From JAAURS01 sp044923475 (GTDB lineage: Bacteria; Cyanobacteriota; Cyanobacteriia; Thermosynechococcales; Thermosynechococcaceae): DNA of 64,000 bases. The notes beneath the pieces are model-generated. The model searched no databases, was not told the DNA's origin, and worked only from the letters and a program-made list of their open reading frames with translations. Numbering within the stretch: position 1 is the first letter of the stretch; every line of letters begins with the position of its first letter. A program made the position numbers and the translations under genes. The stretch spans positions 1,426,001-1,490,000 of the forward strand of contig NZ_CP137338.1 of the NCBI RefSeq assembly GCF_044923475.1, in the 5' to 3' direction. Below, one piece after another: positions 62,295 to 64,000 of the stretch.

Positions 62295-62375
62295 GCTGTA
62301 TTTACACTGTCTATACATTTATCTCGGTTCAAACTTTTCTCAGAAAGGTTTGAACCGAGGTTTATTTTACTTCTA
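62295..62375 (+). ncRNA. Candidate small RNA
   Basis: A TATAAA box at 62283-62288 lies upstream of a short unannotated stretch that ends in a perfect 12-bp hairpin followed by GTTTATTTT (62323-62370). No plus-strand gene precedes this terminator for many kilobases, so it probably ends a short RNA of about 75 bases. The -35 element is poor and I recognise no RNA family. Confidence 0.3.
62323..62359 (+). terminator. Intrinsic terminator-like hairpin
   Basis: CTCGGTTCAAAC pairs perfectly with GTTTGAACCGAG (62323-62334 and 62348-62359), with a partly paired loop (TTT/AAA). On the plus strand it is followed by a GTTTATTTT tract. On the minus strand the following text is ATAAATG, which is less suitable, although it could still serve dnaE about 300 bases upstream. 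Confidence 0.6.
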
Positions 62376-62653
62376 GGTTACGAGTAGTTGTCGCACTTTT
62401 ACCCCTTGGGATAGCGATGGGCTGCCTCTGTAATAAGAAAGGGGCTATCAGTTCTTCCTCTCTGCACGTACCCGAATCGTTCGACGGACAACGTTGACTG
62501 GCGATCTTAAAGAAACTCAGATAAGAGGTTGCTGAAAAAGGAACGAAGCAGGGCCTCGCTTACTTCAACCCAAATATTTTGGGCGCCATCGAAATAGCCC
62601 AATCCCGACAGCACCAGTTTATTGCCTGCAACTTACTCGAATAAGGGTTTGGC

Positions 62654-64000
62654 TCAGGCAACAGGTACATTTTGCATTAAGCCGTAGGCCATCGCCTTAA
62701 ACCCCGCCCTATTTAGGGCTTCGACAGTTGCTGTTTCGTCTGGCACTCTAAACTGCACGCCCAAACGCACCAGTTGGTTTTGACTGACGCCTTTGATTTT
62801 TGCAACTACCGCTACCTTAGGGCTGCCACCTTCCTCTACTTGCGATCGCAGAACTTCTTTGAGTTGTTGTTGGCGCTGAATATTGGCTGCATCCTGAGCG
62901 GGAATCTCGACCATCACGAACCGAACGTCTTCAATGGGTTCGGCGTCTTCGATAATAAACTGGGTCCGCTCGTCCCGTCGGTCTACTTTCCCCCACACCA
63001 TCAAGCGACGGTCGGCTGCGATATGCTGGCTGATGCGCTCTAAGCTTTTGGGAAAGATCACGGCTTCTGCTTTGCCCGTCAGGTCTTCGAGCTGCACGAT
63101 CGCCATGCGATCGCCCTTTTTAGTGACAATCGGCTTTACTTCCGTCAGCAGCACGATGGCGCTGAGGGTGATGTTATCGGCTTGGGTATCCAAGTGGCTG
63201 AGGCTGACGGGTGCCATGATGCGAGAAGGTTGCTCGATTTCGCGCAGAGGGTGGTTGGAGATATAAAACCCCAGCAGATCTTTTTCGAGTTTTAGCTTTT
63301 CACCCTCGGGAAAATCTACAACGGGAGCGGCTTTGGGAGCGGTATCGATGCTTGAGGGCGCACCCTCGTTGCTGCCCATCATGTCAAACAGATTGCCTTG
63401 ACCGACTGCGCGATCGCGGGCGCGGGATTGGACCCAGTCTAAAATGACATCCAGATCTTGGCTGAGTTGATTGCGATTGGGATCTAGACAGTCCATGGCG
63501 CCGCAGTGGATTAATGCTTCTAGGGCGCGGCGGTTGACGATTTTGGGATCGATGCGATCGCAGAGGTCGGCCAAGGACTGAAAGGGGCCTCCCACCTCCC
63601 GCGCTGCCAAGATATTTTCGATCGCCCCTTGGCCGACATTGCGAACGGCTGAAAAGCCAAACAAAATACTCGTTTCTAGGGGCGTAAAATCTACGCCAGA
63701 TTGGTTGATGTGGGGCGGATCGACTCCAATGCCCATGTTGAGACAGGTCGTAATGTAGCGCGGAATCTTATCTTGATCGCCGCTGTTGGCAGTTAGCAGG
63801 GCGGCCATGTACTCTACGGGGTAATTGGCCTTCAGGTAGGCGGTTTGATAGGTGACGTATCCGTAGGCCGTGGAGTGAGATTTATTAAAGCAGTTGGACG
63901 CCACCAAGCCGGACTGGACCGCGAAGTTATGATCCTGCGCTAAGCCTAGGTCGTAGACGGGTTGGAACCCCAGCGATCGCCGTCTAATAATCTTTACCAC
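62654..64000 (-). CDS. dnaE: DNA polymerase III alpha subunit, C-terminal half with split C-intein (DnaE-C)
   Basis: A 448-residue protein whose GTG start falls on the last base of the window. The first 36 residues (MVKIIRRRSLGFQPVYDLGL ... GLVASN) are the C-intein, followed by the extein Cys-Phe-Asn (CFNKSHSTAYGYVTYQTAYLKANYP), the conserved DnaE splice point. The rest is the C-terminal third of bacterial DnaE: the helix-hairpin-helix region GFSAVRNVGQGAIENILAAR, then an OB-fold near ITLSAIVLLTEVKPIVTKKGDRMAIVQLEDLTG. In cyanobacteria the N-half is encoded elsewhere, and the halves join by protein trans-splicing to make the replicative polymerase. The length is close to the Synechocystis counterpart (about 459). 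Start choice rests on alignment of MVKII to the known MVKVI start. Confidence 0.93.
   Translation of the reverse strand: MVKIIRRRSLGFQPVYDLGLAQDHNFAVQSGLVASNCFNKSHSTAYGYVTYQTAYLKANYPVEYMAALLTANSGDQDKIPRYITTCLNMGIGVDPPHINQSGVDFTPLETSILFGFSAVRNVGQGAIENILAAREVGGPFQSLADLCDRIDPKIVNRRALEALIHCGAMDCLDPNRNQLSQDLDVILDWVQSRARDRAVGQGNLFDMMGSNEGAPSSIDTAPKAAPVVDFPEGEKLKLEKDLLGFYISNHPLREIEQPSRIMAPVSLSHLDTQADNITLSAIVLLTEVKPIVTKKGDRMAIVQLEDLTGKAEAVIFPKSLERISQHIAADRRLMVWGKVDRRDERTQFIIEDAEPIEDVRFVMVEIPAQDAANIQRQQQLKEVLRSQVEEGGSPKVAVVAKIKGVSQNQLVRLGVQFRVPDETATVEALNRAGFKAMAYGLMQNVPVA
63893..64000 (-). other. Split intein, C-terminal fragment (36 residues)
   Basis: Codons 1-36 of dnaE-C. The block has the expected DHNF motif (QDHNFAVQ, catalytic His and Asp region) and ends Ala-Ser-Asn, with Asn36 as the cyclising residue and Cys37 (63892-63890) as the +1 nucleophile. 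The penultimate residue is Ser, where most inteins have His, as in other DnaE split inteins. The length equals that of the Synechocystis Ssp C-intein. Confidence 0.93.

Larger units (their letters stand above)
61515..62653. other. Long palindrome-rich non-coding region
   Basis: About 1.1 kb with no credible full gene. Palindromes: CATATG pair at 61745-61763, TTTCATG/CATGAAA at 61823-61842, TGTGCATGA/TCATGCACA at 61987-62008, CTATCTA/TAGATAG at 62135-62157, and the terminator-like hairpin at 62323-62359. Its left part should hold the promoter and leader of the giant gene. At 62507-62639 a short minus-strand open stretch (GNKLVLSGLGYFDGAQNIWV ... SEFL) looks like a fragment of a lost gene but has no start. 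Confidence 0.55.

Noticed and set aside
1..64000. tRNA and rRNA genes
   Set aside because: Intergenic regions were scanned by eye for T-loop GTTCGAATC-type text and acceptor pairing. No convincing candidate was found.

Overview
The window is chromosomal DNA of a cyanobacterium. The evidence is the very frequent HIP1-type octamer (GCGATCGC and near variants) inside genes, and a gene set typical of the phylum. That set includes a COP23 protein, DUF1823 and DUF3611 proteins, a BciB-type ferredoxin-dependent 8-vinyl reductase, a CruG-like carotenoid glycosyltransferase, an HhoA/HtrA protease and, at the right edge, the C-terminal half of a split DnaE that begins with a 36-residue C-intein. The genus cannot be fixed from the sequence. 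No rRNA, tRNA, CRISPR array or intact insertion sequence was found.

Layout. 1-3.5 kb: a conserved cyanobacterial protein running off the left edge, a COP23 protein and a lone hpnJ (hopanoid side-chain radical SAM enzyme). 3.5-7.3 kb: a small accessory patch, more AT-rich than its surroundings. It carries a complete Ec67/Eco2-like retron (msr-msd RNA followed by a reverse transcriptase fused to a TOPRIM domain), an HNH nuclease gene coupled to a small helical-protein gene, an orphan HigA-like antitoxin with a possible toxin remnant, and short dispersed palindromic repeats. 7.3-39.7 kb: mostly housekeeping and conserved cyanobacterial genes. These are a zinc alcohol dehydrogenase, a Gln/Arg-repeat secreted protein, Ap4A phosphorylase, a class V aminotransferase, DUF29, cruG-like GT plus alpha/beta hydrolase, cpdA-like phosphodiesterase, DUF1823-DUF3611-bciB, Bax-inhibitor-1, YihY/BrkB, a GT1 glycosyltransferase, mazEF, pepA, slt, ppk1, queF, htrA-like protease, methyltransferase, ssb, and an FHA protein.

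39.8-54.3 kb: twelve genes on the minus strand form one polysaccharide locus. In transcription order they are an ABC exporter/flippase, GT4, two sulfotransferases, two tandemly duplicated GT2 enzymes, GT4, a third sulfotransferase, three GT4 enzymes and a polytopic O-antigen ligase/polymerase-like protein. The inferred product is a sulfated cell-surface or extracellular polysaccharide. Immediately upstream, 54.7-61.5 kb encodes a 2281-residue DUF4347 surface protein with cadherin-like, carbohydrate-binding, malectin-like, beta-propeller and IPT/TIG modules. It contains two apparently identical 1039-bp DNA repeats.

61.5-62.65 kb is a palindrome-rich non-coding stretch with a candidate small RNA. 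The window ends with dnaE-C, whose translation start falls exactly on the last base.

The most notable observations are the retron with readable a1/a2 pairing, msr and msd hairpins; polyphosphate kinase with an added N-terminal IF2_N-like domain; the three-sulfotransferase polysaccharide locus; the identical tandem repeat inside the giant surface protein; and the split intein.
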